8,213 bases of DNA from Conexibacter sp. (GTDB lineage Bacteria; Actinomycetota; Thermoleophilia; Solirubrobacterales; Solirubrobacteraceae): NCBI GenBank assembly GCA_025964055.1, contig JAOPZP010000169.1, positions 1 to 8,213 on the forward strand, written 5' to 3'. The notes beneath the pieces are model-generated. The model saw nothing but the letters and a program-made list of their open reading frames with translations. It was not told the origin of the DNA and did no database searches. Each line of letters begins with the position of its first letter. Positions within the stretch are counted from its first letter, which is position 1. Positions 1-6,297 of the stretch are shown here, one piece after another. The translations under genes were made by a program, and so were the position numbers.

Positions 1-1053
1 GCCGCCGTCGACCGCCGGCGTGTCGGCCAGCAGGCCGCTGTCGCGCACCTCGACGGCCAGCCGGTCGCCCGCCCAGGTCAGCGACACGGTGGCCTCCGCG
101 CCCGGGCCGGCGTGCTTGAGCGTGTTGGTCAGCGCCTCCTGCACGATGCGGTAGGCCGCCAGCTGCAGCCCCGCCGGCGGCGGCTCGTGCGGCGTGCCGG
201 CGACGGTGTAGGCGGTCGGCAGCCCGGCGGCGCGCACCTGCTCGACGAGCAGGTCGATCTGACCCAGTCCCGGCTGGGGCGCGCGGTCGTCGGAGGCCGG
301 CCCCTCGCGCAGGACGCCCAGCAGCCGCCGCATCTCGGTCAGCGCCTGGCGCCCGGTGCGCGACACGTTGCCCATCGCGGCCTCGGCGCGGTCGGGCGCG
401 TCGTGGACCGCGTAGCTCGCGCCGTCGGCCAGGGCGATCATCACCGACAGGTTGTGGGCCACGATGTCGTGCATCTCGCGCGCGATGCGCGAGCGCTCGG
501 CGGCGGCCGAGAGGCGTCCCTGCTGGTCGCGCTCGTGCTCGAGGCGATCGGCGCGCTCGTGCAGCGAGGCGAGCAGCGCGCGGCGGTGGCGGACGTTGAT
601 GCCCAGCACGGTGGCGGCCACGGTCAGGCCCGAGAGCGCGACGAAGGCGTTGATGCCGTCGCGGTCGGCGGCCCAGCGCAGGACCGCCAGCACGACGCCG
701 ACCTCCACGGCCGCGGCCGCGGCGAGGGTGAGGCGCAGGGGCCGGTTGGCCGCGACGGTGTAGAGGGCGACGAGCAGGGCGCTGTCGCCGAACGCGCGGA
801 TGTCGGCCGCCCACTGCGCCAGCGCGATCATCGCGATGAGGGCGAACGCGCCGACCGGCCAGCGGCGCCGGGCCAGCAGCGGGAGCGCGAGGCCGACCGT
901 GAAGAGCCAGTGGCCCGGGCCCCGCGGCCCGTCGGGTCCGTGCAGGGTGCCCAGGCCCACGATCGCGAGCACGATGAGCGCGTCGACGGCCCAGGGCCGA
1001 CGCGCGCCCAGGGCCGCCAACCGCGTCGGGCGTGGATCGGGGCTCGTGCTCAC
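1..1053 (-). CDS. Sensor histidine kinase, NarL/DesK type (HisKA_3), C-terminus cut by window edge
   Basis: Membrane sensor kinase of a two-component system. It would autophosphorylate on His and pass the phosphate to a LuxR-type response regulator. I read 351 residues from a GTG start; no other start fits between the permease stop and this GTG. Residues about 20-152 hold four or five hydrophobic segments with very short loops, so the input is probably sensed in or near the membrane. A charged, coiled-coil-like linker covers about 155-185. The HisKA_3 dimerisation helix carries EMHDIVAHN at 193-201, with phospho-acceptor His195. The HATPase_c domain begins near 298, with the N-box around ALTNTLKHA (Asn310) and the G1 box DSG at 338-340. 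The window ends there, so the GLVGMRER-like G2 region is missing only because of the edge. The start lies 24 nt after the permease stop, so co-transcription with the exporter is likely. The signal is unknown; neighbouring exporters of this kind often handle peptide or drug stress. Confidence 0.93.
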   Translation of the reverse strand, partial: MSTSPDPRPTRLAALGARRPWAVDALIVLAIVGLGTLHGPDGPRGPGHWLFTVGLALPLLARRRWPVGAFALIAMIALAQWAADIRAFGDSALLVALYTVAANRPLRLTLAAAAAVEVGVVLAVLRWAADRDGINAFVALSGLTVAATVLGINVRHRRALLASLHERADRLEHERDQQGRLSAAAERSRIAREMHDIVAHNLSVMIALADGASYAVHDAPDRAEAAMGNVSRTGRQALTEMRRLLGVLREGPASDDRAPQPGLGQIDLLVEQVRAAGLPTAYTVAGTPHEPPPAGLQLAAYRIVQEALTNTLKHAGPGAEATVSLTWAGDRLAVEVRDSGLLADTPAVDGG

Positions 1054-1077
1054 CCGTCCACCGTAGCCCCGCCGTGC

Positions 1078-1917
1078 TCAGGCGTCGCGCCGCAGCAGCC
1101 CGATGGCCGCCGCCCCGACCGCCAGCGCCGCGTAGCCGCAGAAGAGCGCGAAGCCGGCCCATGGCGCGAGGTGGTTGCCGTTCTCGAACGTGCTCGTCGC
1201 CACCGTGAAGCCGGCGTTGAGCGGGAGGTAGGGGTTGATCGAGTCCGCGATCGACGCGGGCAGGATGGCCGTGATGCCGGGCAGCACGAACAGCAGGAAG
1301 ACGAAGAGCGCGATGCCGCCGGCCGTGTTGCGCACCAGGCCGCCGATCCCGATCGACAGGATGCCGAGCACCGTCAGGAAGAGCGCGGTGCCGACCACGA
1401 CGCGCAGCGCGTGCGGGTCGCCGAGGGAGTGGTTGAGGTGATGCCCGGTGACGATCGCCTGCACGCCGAAGAAGGACACGAGCGACGCGATCAGCATCAG
1501 CACGAAGGTCACCGCGGCGAAGACGCCGATCTTCGCCCACAGGACCGGCAGGCGCTTCGGGACGGCCATGAAGCTCGACCGGATCATCCCGGTGGAGTAC
1601 TCACCGGAGATGACCAGCACGCCGAGCACGCCGATCGCCAGCTGCGCCAGGTGGTAGCCGCCGACGCCGGTGTCGATCGAGTCGTAGACCGCGCGCTCGT
1701 GCGGGTCGAGGTGGGTCCAGCGGCCCATCTGCACGGCGGCGATGAGGATGCCGAGCCCGGCCATCGCGACGACGGCGGCCAGCAGCGACCAGCGGGTCGA
1801 GCGCAGGGTCCAGAGCTTGGTCCACTCCGAGCGCAGGACGTTGGCCTGGGTGACGCGTCCGCGCGGCGCGGCCTTGGGGGCGGCGGCGGTGCGGTCGGTG
1901 GCGACGGCGGTGCTCAT
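1078..1917 (-). CDS. ABC-2 type transporter permease
   Basis: Membrane half of an ABC exporter that pairs with the ATPase encoded just upstream. The protein is 279 residues. The N-terminus is cytoplasmic and contains RSEWTKLWTLRSTRWSL (residues 29-45), the usual start of actinobacterial ABC-2 permeases. Six membrane segments are visible at about 43-64, 88-104, 130-156, 170-195, 200-220 and 252-275. Between segments 2 and 3 is the conserved SGEYSTGMIRSSFMAVP stretch (104-120). The ATG start overlaps the ATPase stop as ATGA, which indicates translational coupling. A GGAG ribosome site lies 8 nt upstream, inside the end of the ATPase gene. Substrate cannot be read from sequence; antibiotic or peptide export is the common role of the family. 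Confidence 0.93.
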   Translation of the reverse strand: MSTAVATDRTAAAPKAAPRGRVTQANVLRSEWTKLWTLRSTRWSLLAAVVAMAGLGILIAAVQMGRWTHLDPHERAVYDSIDTGVGGYHLAQLAIGVLGVLVISGEYSTGMIRSSFMAVPKRLPVLWAKIGVFAAVTFVLMLIASLVSFFGVQAIVTGHHLNHSLGDPHALRVVVGTALFLTVLGILSIGIGGLVRNTAGGIALFVFLLFVLPGITAILPASIADSINPYLPLNAGFTVATSTFENGNHLAPWAGFALFCGYAALAVGAAAIGLLRRDA

Positions 1918-2870
1918 GCGACCTGCTCCAGATCGGGGGTGACGGGGGTGGGGAAGGCGGCGGCGTGGTACTCCACGGAGTCGCCGGTGAGGCGCATGAA
2001 CGCCTCCTCCAGTGAGGCGGTCTGCGGGGTCAGCTCGTGCAGGACGATCGCCTGCTCGGCGGCCAGCTCGCCGATGCGCTCGCTGGAGACGCCGTGGACC
2101 TCGAGGACGCCGCGCTCGTCGCTGCGCACGCTGACGCCGTCGGCGGCGAGCGCGTCGCGCAGGGCGGTCGCGTCGGGCGTGCGCACGCGCACGGCGGAGT
2201 TCTCGGACGCCTGGGCGACGATCTCGGAAACCGAGGTGTCGGCGATCAGCCGGCCCTTGCCGACGACGATCAGGTGCTCGGCGGTCAGCGCGATCTCGCT
2301 CATGAGGTGGGAGGAGAGGAAGACCGTGCGCCCGTCGGCGGCCAGGCTCTTGAGCAGGTTGCGGATCCAGAGGATGCCCTCGGGGTCCAGGCCGTTGGCG
2401 GGCTCGTCGAGGATCACGGTCGCCGGGTCGCCGAGCAGCGCGGAGGCGATGCCGAGACGCTGGCCCATGCCCAGCGAGAAGCCGCCGGCGCGCTTGCGGG
2501 CGACGTCGGTGAGGCCGACCAGGTCGATGACCTCGGTCACGCGCGAGCGCGGGATGCCGTGCGTCTGGGCCATGGCCAGGAGGTGGTTGTAGGCCGAGCG
2601 GCCGGTGTGGATGGCGCGGGCCTCGAGCATCGCGCCGATCTCGTGCAGCGGCGCGGCGAGGTCGCGGTAGGCCTTGCCGTTGACCGTCACGGTGCCCGAG
2701 GTCGGCGCGTCCAGGCCGAGGATCATCCGCATGGTGGTGGACTTGCCCGCGCCGTTGGGCCCCAGGAAGCCGGTGACGATGCCCGGCTGGACGGCGAACG
2801 TGAGGTCGTCCACCGCCACCTTCTCGCCGTAGCGCTTGCTCACGTGGTCGACGTCGATCATGTCCACCAT
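1914..2870 (-). CDS. ABC transporter ATP-binding protein, NatA/BcrA-like drug exporter class
   Basis: Cytoplasmic ATPase that powers the neighbouring ABC-2 permease. From the chosen ATG it is 318 residues. Walker A is GPNGAGKST (37-45), the signature is SLGMGQ (132-137), Walker B is TVILDEP (151-157), the D-loop is in ANGLDPEG (158-165) and the switch His is 188 in SSHLMSE. The segment GAMLEARAIHTGRSAYNHL (79-97) is typical of the actinobacterial exporter subfamily and occupies the Q-loop region. After about residue 220 comes a roughly 100-residue C-terminal extension, as in DUF4162-type exporter ATPases. The start is uncertain: an in-frame ATG nine bases further in gives the classic MIDVDHVSKRYGE beginning, and the open frame also runs on upstream to base 3002. 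That upstream part looks non-coding and overlaps the divergent gene. No strong Shine-Dalgarno site is seen before either ATG, so a leaderless or weak start is possible. Confidence 0.94.
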   Translation of the reverse strand: MVDMIDVDHVSKRYGEKVAVDDLTFAVQPGIVTGFLGPNGAGKSTTMRMILGLDAPTSGTVTVNGKAYRDLAAPLHEIGAMLEARAIHTGRSAYNHLLAMAQTHGIPRSRVTEVIDLVGLTDVARKRAGGFSLGMGQRLGIASALLGDPATVILDEPANGLDPEGILWIRNLLKSLAADGRTVFLSSHLMSEIALTAEHLIVVGKGRLIADTSVSEIVAQASENSAVRVRTPDATALRDALAADGVSVRSDERGVLEVHGVSSERIGELAAEQAIVLHELTPQTASLEEAFMRLTGDSVEYHAAAFPTPVTPDLEQVA

Positions 2871-3000
2871 GGTCGGGCATCTGACCGCGCCGCACATCGG
2901 CCGCGAGGATGGACTTGCCGTCGCGCCCGTCCTCCTCAGGTCGTACGGCCTTAGCGTGTGCGCACGTGCCTGCCCTCCCCGCACCGCTCGTGTCGCGAGC
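2871..3000. promoter_or_regulatory. Divergent intergenic region with stacked palindromes
   Basis: This 130-nt spacer separates the exporter ATPase (minus) from the small plus-strand gene and should hold both promoters. Two overlapping perfect 8-bp palindromes, GTGCGCAC (2958-2965) and GCACGTGC (2962-2969), sit close to its right side. A TANNNT-type hexamer TAGCGT lies at 2952-2957 on the plus strand, about 44 nt before the small gene, but without a convincing -35. No clear -10 is visible for the minus-strand operon. Assignment is by position and is weak. Confidence 0.35.
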
Positions 3001-3228
3001 ATGAGCCCGGCACCCTCGCGCCCGGTGCCCTACGTCGGGATGCCCGTGCGCATCATGCACCTCGGGGTGGCCAAGCCGGCGGTGGTCGACGCGGTCAGCG
3101 ACGACCGGCGCACGCTGACGGTCGAGAGCGACTACACCTTGCGCCTCATCAACGGCCGGTTCGTGCGCGAGGACCTGCCGTACTACGGCGTATGGCTGAG
3201 CTTCATCACAGGACCGACTGCGGCATGA
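3001..3228 (+). CDS. Small conserved-looking hypothetical protein (75 aa)
   Basis: I do not recognise a named family. The 75-residue product reads like real protein rather than a GC-rich shadow. It has alternating hydrophobic residues, a balanced composition, and aromatic residues in the stretches YVGMPVRIMHLG (11-22) and LPYYGVWLSF (59-68). The pattern of short beta strands around VVDAVSDDRRTLTVES (28-43) and YTLRLINGRFVRED (45-58) suggests a small SH3- or Tudor-like beta barrel; that is inference. There is no signal peptide, membrane segment or cysteine. The ATG at 3001 is preceded only by a weak GCGAG. An alternative start is the ATG for Met14, just before the conserved-looking core. The gene is divergent from the ABC operon. 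Its last 23 bases overlap, tail to tail, the end of the phosphatase gene. Confidence 0.6.
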   Translation: MSPAPSRPVPYVGMPVRIMHLGVAKPAVVDAVSDDRRTLTVESDYTLRLINGRFVREDLPYYGVWLSFITGPTAA

Positions 3229-4459
3229 GGTCGCGCTCGGTGCCGCGGCGCCATTCGACCAGGAGCGCGCTGGCGTCGTCGCGCAGGCCCCCGAGCGCGC
3301 CGTCGACGATCGCGTGCCGCAGGCGGCGCAGCGTCTCGGGCGCGGTCTGGCCGGCGGCCGCCTCGCGGACGATGAACTGGCCCAGCCCGTCGGTGCCGAA
3401 CATGGCGCCGTCGTCGCCGCGCGCCTCGGTGAGCCCGTCGGTGTAGAGCAGCAGCAGGTCGCCCGGCTCCAGTGAGACCTCGGCGACCTCCGGGGCGAGC
3501 GGGGTCTCCACGCCCAGCGGCGTAGACGGTGGCGCGACCAGGGGCAGGACGTGGCGGCCGTCGCGGATGACCAGCGGCGGCGGGTGGCCGGCGCTGATCC
3601 ACGACAGCCGCCCGCTGTCGAGGTCGAGCCGGGCGATGACGGCGGTGACGTAGCGCTCGCCGGGGAACTGGCCGCCGACGGCGTCGTCCATGGCGGCGTA
3701 GGTCTCGGCGAGGTCGTCGCCGCCGCGGCGGCTGTGGCGGTAGGCCGACAGCCCGAAGGCCGCCACGCCCGCGGCGGCCAGGCCGTGGCCCATCGCGTCG
3801 AAGATCCCGAGGTGCAGGGTGTCCTCGTTGACGGCGTAGTCGAACGCGTCGCCGCCGTTGTCGTAGCACGGCTCCAGCATGCCGGCGATCGCGACGCGAT
3901 CGGTGGCGAACAGCAGCGGCGGCACGAGCTCCCACAGCAGCTCGGAGGCGATCGTCATGCGGCCGCGCCGCCGGATGCGCTCGAAGGCGTCGCCGTAGGC
4001 GCTCTTGGTGACCAGCAGGAGCGCGGCGAGGTGCGCGTAGCGCTCGCACAAGGCGACGGTCCGGTCGTCCACGCCGGCGTCGACCGCGAAGGACATGGCC
4101 ATGATGCCCATGCGCTCGGTGCCGTCCAGCAGCGGCAGCCACAGGCGCTCGCCGCCGCCGTCCTCGCCGGCCGACCGGACGACGGAGGTCGTCCGGAACG
4201 CGCGTCCGGCCAGCGTCCCCGTGACCGACAGCGGCGGATGTCCCGCGTCGCCCAGCGGCATCAGGACGGCCTGCTCGTAGTCGACGAGGTAGAGCACGAC
4301 GTCGCCGGCGCCGATCGCTGCGGCCTGGCCGGCGACGATCCCCGCCAGGTCCGACGGGGCGCTCAGGTGCGTCCGGCGCAGGAGCTCGTCGAAGAGGTCC
4401 ACGGCGGCCGCATCGCCGGTGGCGGGAGGCGCTGGCGTCGTCGGTTCGTCGCGGGGCAC
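3206..4459 (-). CDS. GAF domain-containing SpoIIE/RsbU-like PP2C serine phosphatase
   Basis: Predicted metal-dependent Ser/Thr phosphatase of the type that dephosphorylates anti-anti-sigma factors in partner-switching control of stress sigma factors. The protein is 417 residues from a GTG start, with AGGA just upstream. Residues about 22-160 look like a GAF sensory domain. A linker helix follows, then the SpoIIE phosphatase domain at about 188-405. Metal-binding acidic positions are in place: Asp204 in GGDAFDY, Asp221 in FDAMGHG, Asp341 in LLYTDGLTEAR and Asp394/395 in RDDASALL. The family motif SAGHPPPLV is at 289-297. No membrane segment or attached STAS or HATPase domain is present, so any sigma-factor partners are encoded elsewhere. 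It lies 49 nt behind the YihY gene on the same strand, so shared transcription is plausible. The final codons overlap the convergent small gene. Confidence 0.93.
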   Translation of the reverse strand: MPRDEPTTPAPPATGDAAAVDLFDELLRRTHLSAPSDLAGIVAGQAAAIGAGDVVLYLVDYEQAVLMPLGDAGHPPLSVTGTLAGRAFRTTSVVRSAGEDGGGERLWLPLLDGTERMGIMAMSFAVDAGVDDRTVALCERYAHLAALLLVTKSAYGDAFERIRRRGRMTIASELLWELVPPLLFATDRVAIAGMLEPCYDNGGDAFDYAVNEDTLHLGIFDAMGHGLAAAGVAAFGLSAYRHSRRGGDDLAETYAAMDDAVGGQFPGERYVTAVIARLDLDSGRLSWISAGHPPPLVIRDGRHVLPLVAPPSTPLGVETPLAPEVAEVSLEPGDLLLLYTDGLTEARGDDGAMFGTDGLGQFIVREAAAGQTAPETLRRLRHAIVDGALGGLRDDASALLVEWRRGTERDLMPQSVL

Positions 4460-4508
4460 GGGTCCTGCGTTCCCGGACGGCCCGCACCCGAAGCGCCCGG
4501 CCGCCGTT

Positions 4509-5408
4509 TCAGCCGCGCGCGGGGAGGTCGAGCGTCTCGGCCGGCGGCGTGCCCTCCGCCAGCTCCTGCTCGCGCTCGATCTCGGCGTTCAGCTCGGCGC
4601 CGAACAGCAGGGCGACGTTGGTGAGCCAGAGCCAGACGATCAGGACGATCGCGCCGGCGAACGTGCCGTAGACCGCGCCGACGTCGGCGATCTGCGAGAC
4701 GTAGATCGAGAAGCCGTACGACGCCAGCATCCAGAGCACGACCCCGGCGACCGCGCCCGGCGTGACCCAGCGGAACGCGCGGTGCCGGACGTCGGGCGTG
4801 ACGTAGTAGATGTAGGAGAACACGAGCATGGCGGCGACGACCGCGCCGGGCCAGCGGGCGATGTCCCAGATCCGCGCGACCGTCGTTCCCAGCCCGAGGA
4901 ACCCCAGGAGGTCTTCCGCGAAGCGGCCGCCGACGAAGACGAGGACCAGGCTGACGAGCACGAGGGCCATCAGGACGATCGTCGAGACGACGTCGATCGC
5001 CTTGCGGCGCAGGAAGCTGCGGCCGCCGTCGGCCTCGAAGACGACGTTCAGCGCCCGCCGGGCGGCCTCCAGGGCGCCCGTGGTCCCGTAGAACGTGACC
5101 ACGACGCTGATCGCCAGCGTCGTCACGGCCGTGCCCTTGTGTTGCAGCGCCTGGCGCAGCGACGAGTCGAGCGGGCCGAGGACCGAGGCCGGTGCGACCC
5201 GGCGCAGGTACCCGAGGATCGCGTCGTAGGTGGCCGGGTACTCGCCGACCAGGCCGAGGATCGACACGGCCAGCAGCAGCGCCGGGAACAGCGACATCAG
5301 GGCGTAGTACGTCAGCGCCGCGGCGTGATGGGTCATCTGGTCGTCGTAGAACGACCGGATGGTCCGGCCGAGGATGGCGAGACCGCGTCGCGCGGGCCGC
5401 CTCCTCAC
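4509..5408 (-). CDS. YihY/virulence factor BrkB family integral membrane protein
   Basis: Inner-membrane protein of the YihY (formerly 'ribonuclease BN') family, whose biochemical role is not settled. The older RNase label should not be used. The 299 residues are close to the usual family length. The N-terminal hallmark is AAALTYYALMSLFPALL (29-45), followed by membrane segments at about 32-55, 95-116, 137-160, 186-205, 216-238 and 247-270. The C-terminal family motif around YGTFAGAIVLIVWLWLTN (247-264) leads into LLFGAELNAEIE (268-279). The short hydrophilic C-terminal tail is acidic. The start is a GTG with no good ribosome site upstream; instead AGGAGG forms codons 2 and 3. No in-frame ATG, GTG or TTG was found in the 45 bases upstream, and none fits in the first residues downstream. 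The SpoIIE-type phosphatase follows 49 nt later. Confidence 0.94.
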   Translation of the reverse strand: MRRRPARRGLAILGRTIRSFYDDQMTHHAAALTYYALMSLFPALLLAVSILGLVGEYPATYDAILGYLRRVAPASVLGPLDSSLRQALQHKGTAVTTLAISVVVTFYGTTGALEAARRALNVVFEADGGRSFLRRKAIDVVSTIVLMALVLVSLVLVFVGGRFAEDLLGFLGLGTTVARIWDIARWPGAVVAAMLVFSYIYYVTPDVRHRAFRWVTPGAVAGVVLWMLASYGFSIYVSQIADVGAVYGTFAGAIVLIVWLWLTNVALLFGAELNAEIEREQELAEGTPPAETLDLPARG

Positions 5409-5498
5409 CGCGCACGCCGTCTGGGGGTGTCGATGGCCATGCGCCCTGCGGGTGTACCCGTTCGGCGCAAGTCCAGTGCGCGCCGGCCCACGCAGGCA

Positions 5499-6143
5499 CT
5501 ACGCCCCAGCCACCGCCACCCACAGCCCGTCGATCTCCCGCTCCGCGGCCGCCAGGCTCTCAGCGGCCAGGGGCCGCAGCTCGGCCATCGCCGGCGTCAC
5601 ATCGGCCAACGTCAGCTCGGCGGTGATGAAGCGGGGCTCCAGGCCGGTCAGGCTGATCCCGTGGGGGAGCCACTGCTGGGCGTGGTCCCAGCCGTCGCGC
5701 GGCGTGCCGGCGCCGTAGCCGCCGCCGCGCGAGGCGAGCACGAGGAAGTCGCGGCCGCCGAGGAGACCCTCGTGGGTCTCGCGATCGAGCGAGAGGCCGG
5801 GCGCGACGAGGTGGTCGACCCAGGCCTTCACCGTGCTCGGCGGTCCGAAGTTGTAGAGCGGCAGGCCGAGGATGACCGTGTCGGCCTGCTCGATCTCGCC
5901 GACGAGCCGGCGGGTGAGCTCCCATGCCTCCGCCTGGCCGGCGGTGTGCTGGTCGACCGCCACCCTGCGGGCGGCCGCGGCGTCGGCGCCGAGGTGCGGC
6001 AGCGGCTCGTCGGCGAGGTCGCGGTAGGTCACGGTCCCGCCGGGATGCGCGGCGGCCCAGGCCGAGGCGGCGCGCGCGGTGAGACGACGGCTGACCGAGC
6101 GGTCGCCCTGGATGCTGGAGTCGAGGTGAAGGAGGTGCGGCAT
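5499..6143 (-). CDS. azoR: FMN-dependent NAD(P)H oxidoreductase, AzoR/AcpD-like flavodoxin fold
   Basis: Predicted cytoplasmic flavoenzyme that reduces quinones or azo compounds by two-electron transfer from NAD(P)H, usually as a dimer. The 214 residues match AzoR-family length. The phosphate-binding loop region is LDSSIQGDRSVSRRL (7-21), with the characteristic serines. The flavin-contact motif is PLYNFGPPSTVKAWVDHL (95-112), and a second one is SRGGGYG (138-144). The ATG is preceded by a good ribosome site, AGGGGA with four bases of spacing. The gene is divergent from a MarR-type regulator across an AT-rich spacer, the classic layout for regulator control of a detoxifying reductase. The gene symbol is by family resemblance; the substrate is not known. 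Confidence 0.92.
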   Translation of the reverse strand: MPHLLHLDSSIQGDRSVSRRLTARAASAWAAAHPGGTVTYRDLADEPLPHLGADAAAARRVAVDQHTAGQAEAWELTRRLVGEIEQADTVILGLPLYNFGPPSTVKAWVDHLVAPGLSLDRETHEGLLGGRDFLVLASRGGGYGAGTPRDGWDHAQQWLPHGISLTGLEPRFITAELTLADVTPAMAELRPLAAESLAAAEREIDGLWVAVAGA

Positions 6144-6161
6144 GTGTTCCCCTAGGAAGAT

Positions 6162-6180
6162 CGTTAGTAATACGCAAACG
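6162..6180. promoter_or_regulatory. Candidate MarR-type operator at the AzoR-like gene start site
   Basis: An imperfect inverted repeat with arms beginning CGTTAG and ending CAAACG. Five of nine pairs match, including the four outermost. It sits immediately downstream of the minus-strand -10 and covers the expected transcription start, a position where a bound repressor would block transcription. The size and AT-richness suit a MarR dimer site, but the symmetry is modest. Confidence 0.35.
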
Positions 6181-6181
6181 A

Positions 6182-6190
6182 ATTATAGCA
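6182..6190 (-). promoter_or_regulatory. Extended -10 promoter of the AzoR-like gene
   Basis: On the minus strand these bases read TGCTATAAT: a perfect consensus TATAAT preceded by the TGN of an extended -10 element. A transcript would start near 6175, leaving a leader of about 30 nt. No good -35 is seen at 16-18 nt, which fits the extended -10 type. Such an AT-rich consensus hexamer is striking in sequence this GC-rich. Confidence 0.65.
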
Positions 6191-6213
6191 TGCAAATCAG
6201 TCGCCCCATCCCG

Positions 6214-6219
6214 TAGACT
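6214..6219 (+). promoter_or_regulatory. Possible -10 element for the MarR-globin operon
   Basis: TAGACT fits the TANNNT pattern, with a weak partner TGCAAA at 6191-6196, 17 nt upstream. It would place a transcription start near 6226, about 70 nt before the first standard start codon and about where the coding-like MarR sequence begins. This could mean a very short leader or a leaderless message. Confidence 0.35.
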
Positions 6220-6297
6220 CGGGGCATCGACTCCCTGCCCGTCGTCAGCCAGCTGCCCCATCGCTCGGCCGCGCTGCTCGATCACCTCGCGCGCCGG

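Noticed and set aside
112..2592. 826-codon open frame on the plus strand opposite the kinase, permease and ATPase genes
   Set aside because: Its product is dominated by Arg, Gly, Asp, His and Gln with no domain. It is the mirror of three well-supported genes in GC-rich sequence, where stop codons are rare in all frames.
1918..3060. A 660-codon minus-strand frame that would fuse an upstream region to the ABC permease
   Set aside because: Only the part from 1917 downward is the permease. The rest is an out-of-frame reading of the ATPase gene, and the ATGA overlap marks the true permease start.
3183..4487. Alternative 434-codon minus-strand frame over the phosphatase gene
   Set aside because: Its Arg/Pro/Ala-rich translation has no domain, while the neighbouring frame encodes a complete GAF-SpoIIE phosphatase with all metal-binding motifs.
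5400..5405. AGGAGG immediately after the YihY GTG start, as a ribosome site for a downstream start
   Set aside because: No ATG, GTG or TTG follows at a suitable distance in any frame that encodes a plausible protein. It is simply codons 2 and 3 (Arg-Arg).
5449..5460. CGGGTGTACCCG inverted repeat upstream of the YihY gene as an operator
   Set aside because: The arms are only five bases around a two-base centre, and such short GC palindromes are expected by chance here; kept only as part of the weak GGGTA observation.
4419..6155. 578-codon plus-strand open frame opposite the YihY and AzoR-like genes
   Set aside because: It has low-complexity Arg/Gly/Asp/Ala composition and spans two unrelated real genes and their spacer, so it is a GC-rich shadow frame.
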